Below are positions 26,489-35,986 of a stretch of DNA of 64,000 bases, in pieces; the stretch's first letter is position 1, and every line of letters starts with the position of its first letter. This DNA comes from Alphaproteobacteria bacterium (GTDB lineage: Bacteria > Pseudomonadota > Alphaproteobacteria > CACIAM-22H2). The stretch spans positions 44,794-108,793 of the forward strand of contig WGNX01000006.1 in assembly GCA_016124335.1 (NCBI GenBank), given 5' to 3'. A model generated the notes under the pieces. That model saw only the letters and a program-made list of their open reading frames with translations, had not been told where the DNA came from and did not search any database. A program made the translations under genes and the position numbers.

Positions 26489-26851
26489 ATGGCGAGCGAG
26501 TACCGGTGCATTCTGTTTACGTGGCGCGACGTGCGCGAGGCGCTGGTCGTCTACCAGCGCAAGCGCGGGCAGGCGGTGCCCATCCGCACGCCCGATGAAT
26601 TCAAGATCGACACCGAAACGCTCAACAGCGAACTCATCTTCGCCGGCGGCGGCCCGCGGCCCGAACGCTACCGCTTCGACCGCGCCACGCTTTCGGCCGC
26701 GATGATCCTTGCCTGCAAGGACAAGGGCATCCGCCTGCCGCTCAAATCGACCAAGCAGGTCTACCTGCTCGAGAAGCGCCTTGCGCTGGTCGTGCATATC
26801 GCCGGGCAGGACGCGCCCGAATTCCTCGCCCTCGAACTCGCGAAACGGTGA
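26489..26851 (+). CDS. Unknown protein, first of a related pair
   Basis: A 120-residue protein without signal peptide or membrane segment. It contains RRDVREALVVYQRKR-like basic helix at 14-28 and, near the C-terminus, ILACKDKGIRLPLKSTKQVYLLEKRLALVVHI. The second half matches the following gene in pattern (CKD..I.LP.K..K), so the two are distant tandem paralogues. Base composition and codon use look native. No known family recognised. Confidence 0.6.
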   Translation: MASEYRCILFTWRDVREALVVYQRKRGQAVPIRTPDEFKIDTETLNSELIFAGGGPRPERYRFDRATLSAAMILACKDKGIRLPLKSTKQVYLLEKRLALVVHIAGQDAPEFLALELAKR

Positions 26852-26854
26852 ACG

Positions 26855-27265
26855 ATGGCGAAGACGGGCTTGCCCGCCGGGATCTGGGAATACCGGCTGA
26901 TCTTCTTCCGCGAGAGCGAGCTCGTGCGCGCGATCGGCGCGTTCGCGCGCCTGCGAAAGAAACCGCTGCCGATCGGGCAGATCCTGCGCCTCGTGCTCGA
27001 CCCCGAGGAACTGACGCTGAGCGTCCATCTGGAAAAGGACGACGGCGGCAAGGTGCAGCGCAAGTTCACCGGCCCCGAAGTGGCCGCCGCCCTCATCGCC
27101 TACTGCAAGGACGCGCGCATCCCGCTGCCCCGCAAGGGTGCGAAGGAAATGCGCGTGATCTCCAACCGCCCGGCCTTCCTCATCCGCGAACGCGGCCCCG
27201 AACAGGACGGCGCGGAACAGGAAATCGAGATCCTGCGCCGCCAGGGCGCTATTCCCGGAGCGTGA
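26855..27265 (+). CDS. Unknown protein, second of a related pair
   Basis: A 136-residue protein starting three bases after its paralogue stops, so the pair is surely co-translated. Conserved features with the first gene are an N-terminal Tyr-Arg-Leu-Ile-Phe strand versus Tyr-Arg-Cys-Ile-Leu-Phe, an acidic-basic middle part, and YCKDARIPLPRKGAKEMRV. The last 17 bases overlap the convergent adenylate cyclase gene. Function unknown. Confidence 0.6.
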   Translation: MAKTGLPAGIWEYRLIFFRESELVRAIGAFARLRKKPLPIGQILRLVLDPEELTLSVHLEKDDGGKVQRKFTGPEVAAALIAYCKDARIPLPRKGAKEMRVISNRPAFLIRERGPEQDGAEQEIEILRRQGAIPGA

Positions 27266-28742
27266 AGATCCGCAAGGTCCCGGATCGGCCGCGCAGCGTG
27301 GCTTCACCCACCGGCACGAAGTCGTGCGCCGTGCCGGCCGCGTCGGCGGTCGCCTCGCTCACGAGGATGCGCGTCCCGTGCTCCTTGTTCAGCGCCTCGA
27401 GCCGTGCCGCGGCGTTTACGGCATCGCCCAGCAGCGTATAGCTCAGCCGTTCGCCGGCACCGATGGTGCCGCCGACGACCGCGCCGGTATTGATGCCGAT
27501 GCGCGTGACCAGAACGTGCCCGTCGTGCGTGCGGAAATCCGCCAGCGCCTTCTGGATGTCGCGCGCGGCGGCGACCGCGCGTGCAGCGTGGCCGTCGGCA
27601 GCGAGCGGCATGTTGAAGCTTGCGAACAGCCCGTCGCCGATGAATCCGTTGACCACGCCGCCGTGGCGCTGGATCGGTTCGACGACGCGCGGCAGGTATT
27701 CGTTGAGCAGGCGGATCACGTCGGCCGGCGCCATGCGCTCGGAAAGCGTCGTGAAACCCTGGATGTCGGTGAACATCAGCGTCGCCTCGGCCGTGCGGCC
27801 GTCGAGATGGCCGTCGGGCGCGTCGCGCAGCAGCTCGCCCGCCACGCTCGGGCTGACGTACTTGCCGAAGGTCTCGCGGATGCGCTCGCGTTCGCGCAGG
27901 CCCTCGACCATGAAGTTGAATCGCGCGGTCAGCGCGCCGATTTCCTCGTTCGAGGTGACGGGCAGGCGGACCGTCAGGTCGCCCGCGGCGGCGCGGGTCA
28001 TGCCCTCTTCGAGCCGCGCCAGCGGCCGCGCCATCGTCGTCGTCGCCCAGTAGACGAGCGCCACGAGCCCGAAGATCGACGCCGCGAGGTCGACCGCGAT
28101 TTCGCTCACCAGCCGGTCGCCCGAATACGAGAGCACGTCGCCGCCCACCAGCAGCAGCGGCGCCAGCGAAGAGAACACCAGCGCCGTGCCGAACTTGAGA
28201 TCGAAGCGGCCCCAGAACAGGTTCAGGTTCTCGCCCGTCGCGGCGAAAATGCGCGCGCACAGGCGTTCGAGAAAGTCGCTGACGATGAAATAGACCGTCA
28301 GGAACATGAAGCAGCCCGACACGAGCGTCGTGAGGCCCGCATCGGTCCAGGTGGGCACGATCTGGGCGTAGACGGGACCGAACAGCAGTGTCGTGCCGAA
28401 CAGCATCGTGGGCAGGTATCGCAGCGAGACGATGACAAGATAGGCAAGGCCCGCGGCCGCGGCCGAGCGCAGCGGCAGCGTCGTCAGGTCGCGCTCGAAG
28501 GCGGAAACGGGCGCGCCCGCGGCAAGGGCCTTGCGGATCGGCGCATAGAGCCACCGGGCGGCAAGGTGCAGGCCCGCCAGAAGAAAGACCGCGCCGAAAA
28601 TCAGGTTGCGCGGCAGGATCGCGGGCACCCCGGCGACGGTCGCGACGATCGTCGTGATGACGAGATCGATGGCAAACGGCAGCGCCATCGCAAGGTAGAA
28701 GCGCCGTTCGAGCGCGCGCCAGTCGGTTGCCGGGGGCGTCAT
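27249..28742 (-). CDS. Membrane-bound class III adenylate/guanylate cyclase
   Basis: A 497-residue protein with an N-terminal part of about six hydrophobic segments (to about residue 235), a HAMP linker (TTTMARPLARLEEGMTRAAAGDLTVRLPV) and a C-terminal class III cyclase domain. The metal-binding aspartates appear in LMFTDIQGFTT and GDGLFASF, and the substrate/transition-state region in LGDAVNAAARLEAL. It should make cAMP (or cGMP) at the membrane in response to an unknown cue. Cyclic nucleotide effectors in the window are the CNB-only protein near 57 kb; the FNR-like gene probably does not bind cAMP. Confidence 0.87.
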   Translation of the reverse strand: MTPPATDWRALERRFYLAMALPFAIDLVITTIVATVAGVPAILPRNLIFGAVFLLAGLHLAARWLYAPIRKALAAGAPVSAFERDLTTLPLRSAAAAGLAYLVIVSLRYLPTMLFGTTLLFGPVYAQIVPTWTDAGLTTLVSGCFMFLTVYFIVSDFLERLCARIFAATGENLNLFWGRFDLKFGTALVFSSLAPLLLVGGDVLSYSGDRLVSEIAVDLAASIFGLVALVYWATTTMARPLARLEEGMTRAAAGDLTVRLPVTSNEEIGALTARFNFMVEGLRERERIRETFGKYVSPSVAGELLRDAPDGHLDGRTAEATLMFTDIQGFTTLSERMAPADVIRLLNEYLPRVVEPIQRHGGVVNGFIGDGLFASFNMPLAADGHAARAVAAARDIQKALADFRTHDGHVLVTRIGINTGAVVGGTIGAGERLSYTLLGDAVNAAARLEALNKEHGTRILVSEATADAAGTAHDFVPVGEATLRGRSGTLRIFTLRE

Positions 28743-28762
28743 GGTGGCATTCTATCAGGCGG

Positions 28763-30331
28763 TCATTCCGCCGCCATCGCCGCGAGCGTCTCCACGCGGT
28801 CGGCTTCTTCCGCCGGCTTGTCCCAGCGCACGCGCGCCACGCGTGGGAAACGCAGCGCGATGCCCGATTTGTGGCGGGTGGAGCGCTGCACGCCGTCGAA
28901 TTCCAGTTCCACGACCAGCTTGGGCGCCACGACCGCGACGGGGCCGTGGCGGTCGAGCGTGTTCTCGCGCACGAACTTGTCGAGCCGCTTCATCTCGGCA
29001 TCCGAAAAGCCGGAATAGGCCTTGCCCACGGGTACGAGCCGGTCGTCGAGCCAGCAGGCGAAGGTGAAGTCGGAGAAATACGAGCTGCGCTTGCCGTGGC
29101 CGCGCTGGGCATAGACGAGCACGGCATCGGCGGTGCGCGGGTCGCGCTTCCACTTGAACCATTCGCCCTTCGGCCGCCCGGCGAGATAGGTGCCGGCCCC
29201 GCGCTTCAGCATCAGCCCTTCGACCGCGCGTTCGTTCGCCCGGCCGCGCAGCGTGCCGAGTGCCGCCCAATCCTCGAACGCGACGAGCCCCGACAGTTCA
29301 AAACGCACATCGGGGTTGGCGCCGTGCCAGGTTTCCAGCCGCCGCCGCCGTTCGTCGAACGGAAGGGTGCGCAGGTCTTCCGGGCCAGCGGCCAGCATGT
29401 CGTAGACGCGCACGAAGGCGGGCAGGCGGCGGCGCAACGCGGCGTCCGGCTTCTTGCGGTTGAGGCGTTGTTGCAGCTCGGCGAACGTGCCGGTCTCGCC
29501 TTCGCTGCGCACGAGCAGTTCGCCGTCGAGCACGGCCTCGAACGGCACGTCGCCCGTCAGTTCCGGGAAGGCCTGGCCGATGTCTTCGCCGGTGCGCGTC
29601 CACAGCCTGGCCTTGCCGCCGGATGCCGCAAGCTGTACGCGCACGCCGTCCCATTTCCATTCCGCGCGCCAGTCGGCCGGGTCCATCGTGTCAAGTTCGG
29701 CCGGGTCGAGCGGCTGGGCCAGCATCATCGGGCGGAAGGTCGCCGCCGTGTCGACCGTCGGGCGCGGCGCGTGGCCTTCCAGCCACGCAAAAAGATCGAG
29801 ATAGGGCGGTGCAAGGCCGGGCCAGATCTCCTCGATCTCCGCCACGTCCTTGCCGCCGTATTCGGCAAGTGCGGTCTTGGCGAGCCGCTCGGAGACGCCC
29901 ACGCGCGTGCCGCCGAGCACGAGCTTCAGCAGCGCCCAGCGCGCGTCGGTGTCGAGCCGGTCGAGGAGACCGCCCACCACGCCCGGCATCTCGGCCTTCG
30001 TGGCGCCGCGAAGTGCCGCGACGAGGTCGGGCAGGGCGGGCGGATCGGCGGGAACGGCGGGGGCGGGCCAGATCAGCGCCACCGTTTCGGCAAGGTCGCC
30101 CACGAAATCGTAGGAAAGGTCGAACAGCACCGGGTCGACGCGCGCAGCGGCGAGTTCGCGGAAAAGCGACGCCTTGGCGGCCTTGATGTCGAGCCCGCCG
30201 GTCAGCCCTTCGAGCGCGATCCCACGCGCGGGATCGGGCGTTACCGCGAAATACGCCTTCATCAGAGCGGTCTTCGCGCGCGTGGAAGGTGCATGCAGCA
30301 GGTCGACGAGCAGGCGGGCGAAGGCTTTCAC
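28763..30331 (-). CDS. ATP-dependent DNA ligase of ligase-associated DNA damage cluster
   Basis: A 522-residue ATP-dependent ligase (LigC/human Lig1-like). An N-terminal DNA-binding domain spans residues 1-190; the nucleotidyl-accepting lysine is Lys226 in EWKWDGVR; motif III/IV (VLDGELLV, VYDMLA), EGLMLKR and motif VI FPRVARVRWDKP follow. It belongs to the four-gene repair set (ligase, exonuclease, Lhr-core helicase, MPE/PdeM) known from Pseudomonas putida and other bacteria, where family members confer cisplatin or other damage tolerance. Its start overlaps the exonuclease stop by four bases. Confidence 0.92.
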   Translation of the reverse strand: MKAFARLLVDLLHAPSTRAKTALMKAYFAVTPDPARGIALEGLTGGLDIKAAKASLFRELAAARVDPVLFDLSYDFVGDLAETVALIWPAPAVPADPPALPDLVAALRGATKAEMPGVVGGLLDRLDTDARWALLKLVLGGTRVGVSERLAKTALAEYGGKDVAEIEEIWPGLAPPYLDLFAWLEGHAPRPTVDTAATFRPMMLAQPLDPAELDTMDPADWRAEWKWDGVRVQLAASGGKARLWTRTGEDIGQAFPELTGDVPFEAVLDGELLVRSEGETGTFAELQQRLNRKKPDAALRRRLPAFVRVYDMLAAGPEDLRTLPFDERRRRLETWHGANPDVRFELSGLVAFEDWAALGTLRGRANERAVEGLMLKRGAGTYLAGRPKGEWFKWKRDPRTADAVLVYAQRGHGKRSSYFSDFTFACWLDDRLVPVGKAYSGFSDAEMKRLDKFVRENTLDRHGPVAVVAPKLVVELEFDGVQRSTRHKSGIALRFPRVARVRWDKPAEEADRVETLAAMAAE

Positions 30332-31332
30332 GAGCCTTCATCCTCGAAGCCGACGAGGTGGAGCGCCTTGGCGTCGAACCCGCGCTTCTTCGCCTCGTGG
30401 ACGAGCGCGTCCTCGCGGCCGTGCGTGACCCACACTTCGGGTGCGGCGACATCGGCCAGCGTGGCGAGCAGCTCGTCCCAATCCGCATGGTCGGAAATGA
30501 CAAGCGCCAGTTCCAGCCCCGCCGCCTTCGCGCGCTGCTTGACGCGATACCAGCCCGATGCGCCCGCCATCACCGGGTCGGGCATCCTGCGCAGCCACGC
30601 GTCGGTCGCGCCGAAGGGCGGGTAGAGCACGATGGCGCCGCGAAGCTGGGCGCTGATCGCCCCGGCGGCGGGCCTGAGTTCGCCCAGATCGACGCCCTGC
30701 GCCACATAGACGGCACACAACGTCTCGTGCGCGCCGTGCAGGTAGATCGGCGCGGCGTAGCCGGCGGCGCGGATCTCCGCGATCACGCGCTGGCACTTGC
30801 CCAGCGAATAGGCGCCGACCAGATGGCAGCGCTCGGGGTACAGCGCCACCGAGGCGAGCAGGCGTGCGATCTCGGCCTTCGCGGGCGGATGGCGGAAGAC
30901 GGGCAGCGCGAATGTCGCCTCGGTCACGAACACGTCGCAGGCCATCGGCTCGAAGGGCGGGCAGGTCGGGTCGGCCGCGCGCTTGTAATCGCCCGAGACG
31001 ACCGCGCGTGCCCCCTTGTAGGTGAGGCGGATCTGGGCCGAACCCAGCACGTGGCCGGCGGGCGCGAATTCCACGCTTACGCCGCCGATCTCGATTTTCT
31101 CGCCGTACCTAGCTTCCTGAAGCGTGCCGCCCGCGCGCCCGGCGAAGCGCGCCCGCATGATCTCGAGCGTGCCCTTGGTGGCGAGCACGTTCTCGTTGCC
31201 CGGCCGCGCGTGGTCGCCGTGGCCGTGCGTGACCAGGGCGCGCGAAACCGCGCGCGTGGGGTCGATATGGAAACCGCCGGGTTCGACATAGAGGCCGGCT
31301 GGCGTGGCTTTAAGCCAGGTCGAGGGATGCAT
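30328..31332 (-). CDS. Ligase-associated DNA damage response exonuclease (metallo-beta-lactamase fold)
   Basis: A 334-residue nuclease with the metallo-beta-lactamase/beta-CASP metal motif HGHGDH (residues 36-41), later histidines in FAPAGHVLGSAQIRL and HADWDEL, and a C-terminal WVTHG. Members of this family are the EXO partner of the ATP-dependent ligase. It shares a 25-base divergent promoter gap with the helicase gene. The ATG was chosen at MHPSTWLKATP, where similarity starts. Confidence 0.88.
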   Translation of the reverse strand: MHPSTWLKATPAGLYVEPGGFHIDPTRAVSRALVTHGHGDHARPGNENVLATKGTLEIMRARFAGRAGGTLQEARYGEKIEIGGVSVEFAPAGHVLGSAQIRLTYKGARAVVSGDYKRAADPTCPPFEPMACDVFVTEATFALPVFRHPPAKAEIARLLASVALYPERCHLVGAYSLGKCQRVIAEIRAAGYAAPIYLHGAHETLCAVYVAQGVDLGELRPAAGAISAQLRGAIVLYPPFGATDAWLRRMPDPVMAGASGWYRVKQRAKAAGLELALVISDHADWDELLATLADVAAPEVWVTHGREDALVHEAKKRGFDAKALHLVGFEDEGS

Positions 31333-31343
31333 GGCGGGGGCAG

Positions 31344-31349
31344 TATAGT
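31344..31349 (+). promoter_or_regulatory. -10 element of lhr, possibly leaderless
   Basis: TATAGT is separated by eight bases from the ATG of the helicase gene, in a gap of only 25 bases between divergent genes. A start at or beside the ATG is expected. Confidence 0.5.
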
Positions 31350-31357
31350 CCGTCCCG

Positions 31358-33799
31358 ATGGAGTCGCTTCCCGAACCCTTCACCGGCTGGCTGACCCGGC
31401 GCGGCTGGCGGTTGCGCGCGCATCAGGCCGCCCTGCTGGCGCATGCCCGCGCGGGCCGCTCGGCCCTGCTTGTGGCGCCGACCGGGGCGGGCAAGACGCT
31501 GGCGGGCTTCCTGCCGAGCCTTGCCGAACTTGCGGCCGCCCCGCGCAAGGGGCTCCACACGCTTTATATTTCGCCGCTCAAGGCGCTGGCGGTGGACGTC
31601 CACCGCAACGTCGAAACGCCGATCGCGGAAATGAAGCTCGAGATCCGCGCCGAGACGCGCACCGGCGACACGCCTTCGGCCAAGCGCGTGCGCCAGCGCA
31701 AGTCGCCGCCCCACATCCTGATGACGACGCCGGAATCGCTGGCGCTGATGCTGTCCTATCCCGATGCCGGCGATTTCTTCGCGCGGCTTTCCTGCATCGT
31801 CGTGGACGAGGTGCACGCCCTTGCCGGCACCAAGCGCGGCGACCTGCTTTCGCTGGGTCTCGCACGGCTTGCCGCCCTCGCGCCGGAGGCGCGCCGCGTG
31901 GGGCTTTCCGCGACGGTCGCCGATCCGCCCGGCCTTGCGAAGTGGCTTGCCGCCGGCCAATCCGCCCCGCCTGCGATCGTGGAAGGCGAACGCGGCGCCG
32001 ATCCGGATATCGCCATCGTCGTGCCCGCCGCGCGCATCCCGTGGTCGGGGCATATCGCGCTTCACGCGCTGCCCGAGATCTATCTTGCGATCCGCAACGC
32101 GAAGAGCGCCATCGTCTTCGTCAACACGCGCGCGCAGGCCGAACTGTGCTTCCGCGAACTGTGGAAGCTCAACGAGGACAATCTGGAGATCGCACTCCAC
32201 CACGGCAGCCTTGCGCCCGAGCAGCGCCGCAAGGTCGAGGCCGCGATGGCGGCGGGCAAGCTGCGCGCGGTCGTCGCCACCTCCTCGCTCGATCTGGGCA
32301 TCGACTGGGGCGATGTCGATCTGGTGATCCAGATCGGCGCGCCGAAGGGCGCGGCACGCCTCATCCAGCGCACGGGCCGCGCCAACCACCGGCTCGACAG
32401 CGCATCGAAGGCGCTGCTCGTGCCCGGCAACCGGTTCGAGATGCTGGAATGCCGGGCCGCGATCGACGCCGTGATGGCGCGGGAGATCGATGCGCTGGCA
32501 AGCCCGCCCGGCGGGCGCGACGTGCTGGCCCAGCACCTGCTGGGCACGGCATGCTGCGCGCCTTTCGATGCCGATGCGATGTACGTCGAGGTGCGCGCCT
32601 GCGTGCCCTATGAAAGCCTGTCGCGCGCGGAATTCGATGCCGTGCTCGATTTCGTGGCGACGGGCGGCTACGCGCTCAAGGCCTATGAACGCTACCGGCG
32701 CCTGCGGCAGACGACGGAGGGGAGGTGGACCGTCGCGACACCGCTTGCCGTGCGCCAGTACCGGATGAATGTCGGCACGATCGTCGAGGAGCCGATGCTC
32801 CATGTCGCGTTCCGGCGCGGCAAGCGGCTGGGCTCGATCGAGGAATATTTCGTGATGGGCCTCGAGCCCGGCGACACCTTCACCTTCGCCGGGCAGACGC
32901 TGCGTTACGAGGGCATGCGCGAGACGACCGTCGAGGTCACGCGCGCCACCGGCGACGATGCGAAGGTGCCGATCTATGCCGGCGGGCGGATGCCCTTCAC
33001 CAGCGAGGTGGCGCTGCGCGTGCGCGGCCTGCTCGAGGACGTGTCCGGCTGGGACCGTTTCCCGGCCGACGTGCGCGAATGGCTGCGGCTCCAGCGCCGC
33101 CGGTCGGAAATGCCGCGGCGCGAAGGCCTGCTCGTCGAGACGTTCCCGCATCACGGGCGCTGGTTCCTTGTCGCCTATTGCTTTGCCGGCCGCAACGCGC
33201 ACCAGACTTTGGGCATGCTGCTGACCAAGCGCATGATGCGCGCCGGCCAGCGACCCATCGGCTTCGTCGCTTCGGACTATTCGATCGCCGTGTGGTCGGT
33301 GAAACCGGCCGAGCGCATGGCCGAACTGTTCGACGAGGACATGCTGGGCGACGATCTCGAGGCGTGGCTGGCCGACAGCGCGATGATCAAGCGCTGTTTT
33401 CGCAACGTCGCCGTCATCGCGGGCCTGATCGAACGCCGCCATCCCGGGCAGGAGAAGACCGGCCGGCAGGTGACGTTCTCCTCCGACCTCATCTACGACG
33501 TGCTGCGCAAGCACCAGCCCGACCACATGCTGCTTCAGGCCGCGCGTGCGGATGCGGCGGCAGGGCTTGTCGACGTGTCGCGGCTTGCCGCGATGCTGAA
33601 ACGGGCGCGCGGCAAGATCACGCACCGGCGGCTCACCCGCGTTTCGCCGCTGGCCGTGCCCGTGCTGCTGGAAGTCGGCCGGGAATCGGTCTATGGCGCG
33701 CAGGTCGACGATCTGCTTGCCGATGCGGCCGCCGCCGAAGCCCTGATCGCCGAGGCCACCGCCGAGGACGACGACGACCGCCAGGCCAGCCTGCTCTAG
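31358..33799 (+). CDS. Lhr-core DEXH-box helicase, ligase-associated
   Basis: An 813-residue superfamily 2 helicase: Q-motif-like start, Walker A PTGAGKT at 41-47, DEVH box at 150-153, LSATVADP, then the second RecA domain with TSSLDLGIDWGDVDLVIQIG and QRTGRANHR. After the motor the Lhr winged-helix and C-terminal DEAD/H-associated domains run to the end. Lhr-core proteins are ATP-driven 3'-5' helicases. Its partner genes are the ligase and exonuclease on the opposite strand and the endonuclease directly downstream. Confidence 0.92.
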   Translation: MESLPEPFTGWLTRRGWRLRAHQAALLAHARAGRSALLVAPTGAGKTLAGFLPSLAELAAAPRKGLHTLYISPLKALAVDVHRNVETPIAEMKLEIRAETRTGDTPSAKRVRQRKSPPHILMTTPESLALMLSYPDAGDFFARLSCIVVDEVHALAGTKRGDLLSLGLARLAALAPEARRVGLSATVADPPGLAKWLAAGQSAPPAIVEGERGADPDIAIVVPAARIPWSGHIALHALPEIYLAIRNAKSAIVFVNTRAQAELCFRELWKLNEDNLEIALHHGSLAPEQRRKVEAAMAAGKLRAVVATSSLDLGIDWGDVDLVIQIGAPKGAARLIQRTGRANHRLDSASKALLVPGNRFEMLECRAAIDAVMAREIDALASPPGGRDVLAQHLLGTACCAPFDADAMYVEVRACVPYESLSRAEFDAVLDFVATGGYALKAYERYRRLRQTTEGRWTVATPLAVRQYRMNVGTIVEEPMLHVAFRRGKRLGSIEEYFVMGLEPGDTFTFAGQTLRYEGMRETTVEVTRATGDDAKVPIYAGGRMPFTSEVALRVRGLLEDVSGWDRFPADVREWLRLQRRRSEMPRREGLLVETFPHHGRWFLVAYCFAGRNAHQTLGMLLTKRMMRAGQRPIGFVASDYSIAVWSVKPAERMAELFDEDMLGDDLEAWLADSAMIKRCFRNVAVIAGLIERRHPGQEKTGRQVTFSSDLIYDVLRKHQPDHMLLQAARADAAAGLVDVSRLAAMLKRARGKITHRRLTRVSPLAVPVLLEVGRESVYGAQVDDLLADAAAAEALIAEATAEDDDDRQASLL

Positions 33800-33806
33800 G
33801 ACGATC

Positions 33807-34517
33807 ATGCACGCGCGCATCACGCTTGAGGACACCGCCCTGTTCGCCGATCCGGCGGGCGCCCTGTTCTGGCCGGCTCGCAAGACATTGGTGGTGGCGG
33901 ACCTCCACCTCGAAAAGGGATCGGCCTTCGCGGCCAAGGGCGTGCCGCTGCCGCCGTGGGATACGCGCGCCACGCTGATGCGCCTGCAATCGCTCGTGCG
34001 CAAATACACGCCCGAACGCGTCGTGTGCCTTGGCGATTCGTTCCACGACAAGCGGGCGGGCGAGCGCATTGCACCCGCCGATTCGGAATTCCTTGCGCGC
34101 CTCGTGGCGGCACAGGCCTGGGTGTGGATCGTGGGCAATCACGATCCGGAAATCCCGTCCGGCATCGGCGGCGACGTGGCAGCCGAAATCGTGGAAGACG
34201 CGCTGGCCCTGCGTCACGAGCCCGCCGACCCGGCGGGGCTCCGCTGGGGGGAGATTGTCGGCCATTTCCATCCCAAGGCGGCCGTCTCGACCGCGGCCGG
34301 CCGGGTGACCGCACCCTGCTTCCTTCTGGACGGACGGCGCATGGTGATGCCGGCCTTTGGGGCCTATGCCGGCGGGCTCGACGTGCTCGACCCCGCCATT
34401 TCGCGGCTATTCGGGCGCGTCCGGGTGCGCGCCCTGCTGCTGGGCCGCGACCGGCTGCATCTTTTCCCCGGCCACAAGCTTGAGCCTGTCGTCGGCGGGA
34501 ACCGTTCCCTAAAGTGA
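33807..34517 (+). CDS. pdeM: Ligase-associated DNA damage response endonuclease PdeM (metallophosphoesterase)
   Basis: A 236-residue calcineurin-type phosphoesterase. All metal motifs are visible: DLHLEKG (from Asp32), GDSFHD (76-81), GNHDP (110-114), GHFHPK (152-157). The P. putida homologue is a manganese-dependent DNA endonuclease in the same gene set. It follows the helicase stop by seven bases. Its stop codon overlaps the -35 element of the next promoter. Confidence 0.9.
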   Translation: MHARITLEDTALFADPAGALFWPARKTLVVADLHLEKGSAFAAKGVPLPPWDTRATLMRLQSLVRKYTPERVVCLGDSFHDKRAGERIAPADSEFLARLVAAQAWVWIVGNHDPEIPSGIGGDVAAEIVEDALALRHEPADPAGLRWGEIVGHFHPKAAVSTAAGRVTAPCFLLDGRRMVMPAFGAYAGGLDVLDPAISRLFGRVRVRALLLGRDRLHLFPGHKLEPVVGGNRSLK

Positions 34518-34544
34518 TCCGGCCCCCGCCGGAGCGCGTAAAGG
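34515..34544 (+). promoter_or_regulatory. ECF11-like (RpoE/ChrR-type) promoter before photolyase
   Basis: TGATCC at 34515-34520, then 16 bases, then CGTA at 34537-34540, continuing TAAAGG. ECF11 promoters are known for a TGATCC -35 and a CGTA -10. The element ends four bases before the ATG, so a transcript from it would be leaderless; the same bases also form an AAAGGA ribosome site, which weakens the promoter reading. Confidence 0.5.
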
Positions 34545-34548
34545 ACGC

Positions 34549-35985
34549 ATGGCATTGGCACCGCTGATCGTCTGGTTCCGTCAGGACTTGCGCCTTACCG
34601 ACAATCCGGCCCTCGCCGCGGCGGCCGCGGACGGGCGGCCCGTGGTGCCGGTTTTCATCTTCGACGAGACGGCCGAGGGGGACTGGGCGCCGGGCGGGGC
34701 GTCGCGCTGGTGGTTGTACCATTCGCTCGCCGCACTGGCGCGCGACCTGGAAAAGTGCGGCAGCCGGCTTGTGCTGCGCAGGGGGCCGAGTGCGGCCGTT
34801 CTCGATTCGCTTATTGCCGAAACGGGGGCGGCCGGCGTCCACTGGAACCGGCGCTACGAGCCGGCCGCCATCGCGCGCGACGGCGCGATCAAGAAATCGT
34901 TCGAAGGGCGCGGGCTTGTCGCGAAAAGTTTCAACGCGGCCCTGCTGTTCGAGCCGTGGACGATCCGCAACAAGGCGGGCGAACCCTATCGCGTCTTCAC
35001 GCAATTCTGGAAGACGTGCCTTGCCGGTGCCGAGCCGCCCTTGCCGGTGAAGGCGCCTTCGAAGCTGGCGGCACCGGCGAGCTGGCCGAAGTCCGACGCG
35101 CTGGAAGGTTTTGCGCTGCTGCCCACGCGGCCGGACTGGGCGGCGGGCCTGCGCGAAAGCTGGACGCCCGGCGAGGCCGGCGCCAATGCGCGGCTCGACA
35201 CCTTCCTGTCCGATGCGATCGAAACCTATGCCGGCGACCGCGACCGGCCCGATCTGCCGGCGACCTCGCGCCTGTCGGCGCATCTGCATTTCGGCGAGAT
35301 CGGCCCGCGCCAGTGCTTCCACGCCGCGCGCGCACGGGCCAACGGCACGAAGGGCTGCGAGCGCTTCCTTGCCGAAATCGGCTGGCGGGAATTCAGCCAC
35401 CACCTTCTCTACCAGCGGCCCGATCTGCCCGAGCAGGCGCTGCGCGCGGAATTCCGCGACTTTCCGTGGAACGACGACGCGAAACGCCTGCAAGCCTGGC
35501 AGCGTGGGCGCACCGGCTATCCGATCGTCGATGCGGGCATGCGCGAATTGTGGCGCACGGGCTGGATGCATAACCGCGTGCGGATGATCGTCGCCTCGTT
35601 CCTCGTCAAGCATCTGCTTTTGCCCTGGCAGCGCGGGCAGGACTGGTTCTGGGACACGCTCGTCGATGCCGATCTGGCCAACAACGCGGCAAGCTGGCAG
35701 TGGGTCGCCGGCTGCGGGGCGGATGCCGCTCCCTACTTCCGCATCTTCAACCCGATCCTTCAGGGCGCGAAGTTCGACCCCGACGGCGCCTATGTGCGCC
35801 GCTGGGTGCCGGAACTTGCGAAGCTGCCGACCGAATATCTGTTCGCACCGTGGGATGCGCCCGCTGACGTGCTTGCCAAGGCCGGCGTGGTGCTCGGCAA
35901 GAGCTATCCCGAACCGCTTGTCGACCATGCCGCTGCGCGCGCACGGGCGCTTGCGGCGTTCAAGTCGCTGCGCGAGGCGGCCTGA
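34549..35985 (+). CDS. phrB: Deoxyribodipyrimidine photolyase
   Basis: A 478-residue photolyase/cryptochrome protein: N-terminal antenna domain (LIVWFRQDLRLTDNPAL, then VVPVFIFDE), helical FAD domain with TSRLSAHLHFGEIGPRQ, FLAEIGWREFSHHLLY, GRTGYPIVDAGMRELW, MHNRVRMIVASFLVKHLL and the DNA-lesion block WQWVAGCGADAAPYFRIFNP. The tryptophan-rich segments match class I CPD photolyases. It heads a plus-strand operon of lipid-modification genes. Confidence 0.93.
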   Translation: MALAPLIVWFRQDLRLTDNPALAAAAADGRPVVPVFIFDETAEGDWAPGGASRWWLYHSLAALARDLEKCGSRLVLRRGPSAAVLDSLIAETGAAGVHWNRRYEPAAIARDGAIKKSFEGRGLVAKSFNAALLFEPWTIRNKAGEPYRVFTQFWKTCLAGAEPPLPVKAPSKLAAPASWPKSDALEGFALLPTRPDWAAGLRESWTPGEAGANARLDTFLSDAIETYAGDRDRPDLPATSRLSAHLHFGEIGPRQCFHAARARANGTKGCERFLAEIGWREFSHHLLYQRPDLPEQALRAEFRDFPWNDDAKRLQAWQRGRTGYPIVDAGMRELWRTGWMHNRVRMIVASFLVKHLLLPWQRGQDWFWDTLVDADLANNAASWQWVAGCGADAAPYFRIFNPILQGAKFDPDGAYVRRWVPELAKLPTEYLFAPWDAPADVLAKAGVVLGKSYPEPLVDHAAARARALAAFKSLREAA

Positions 35986-35986
35986 A

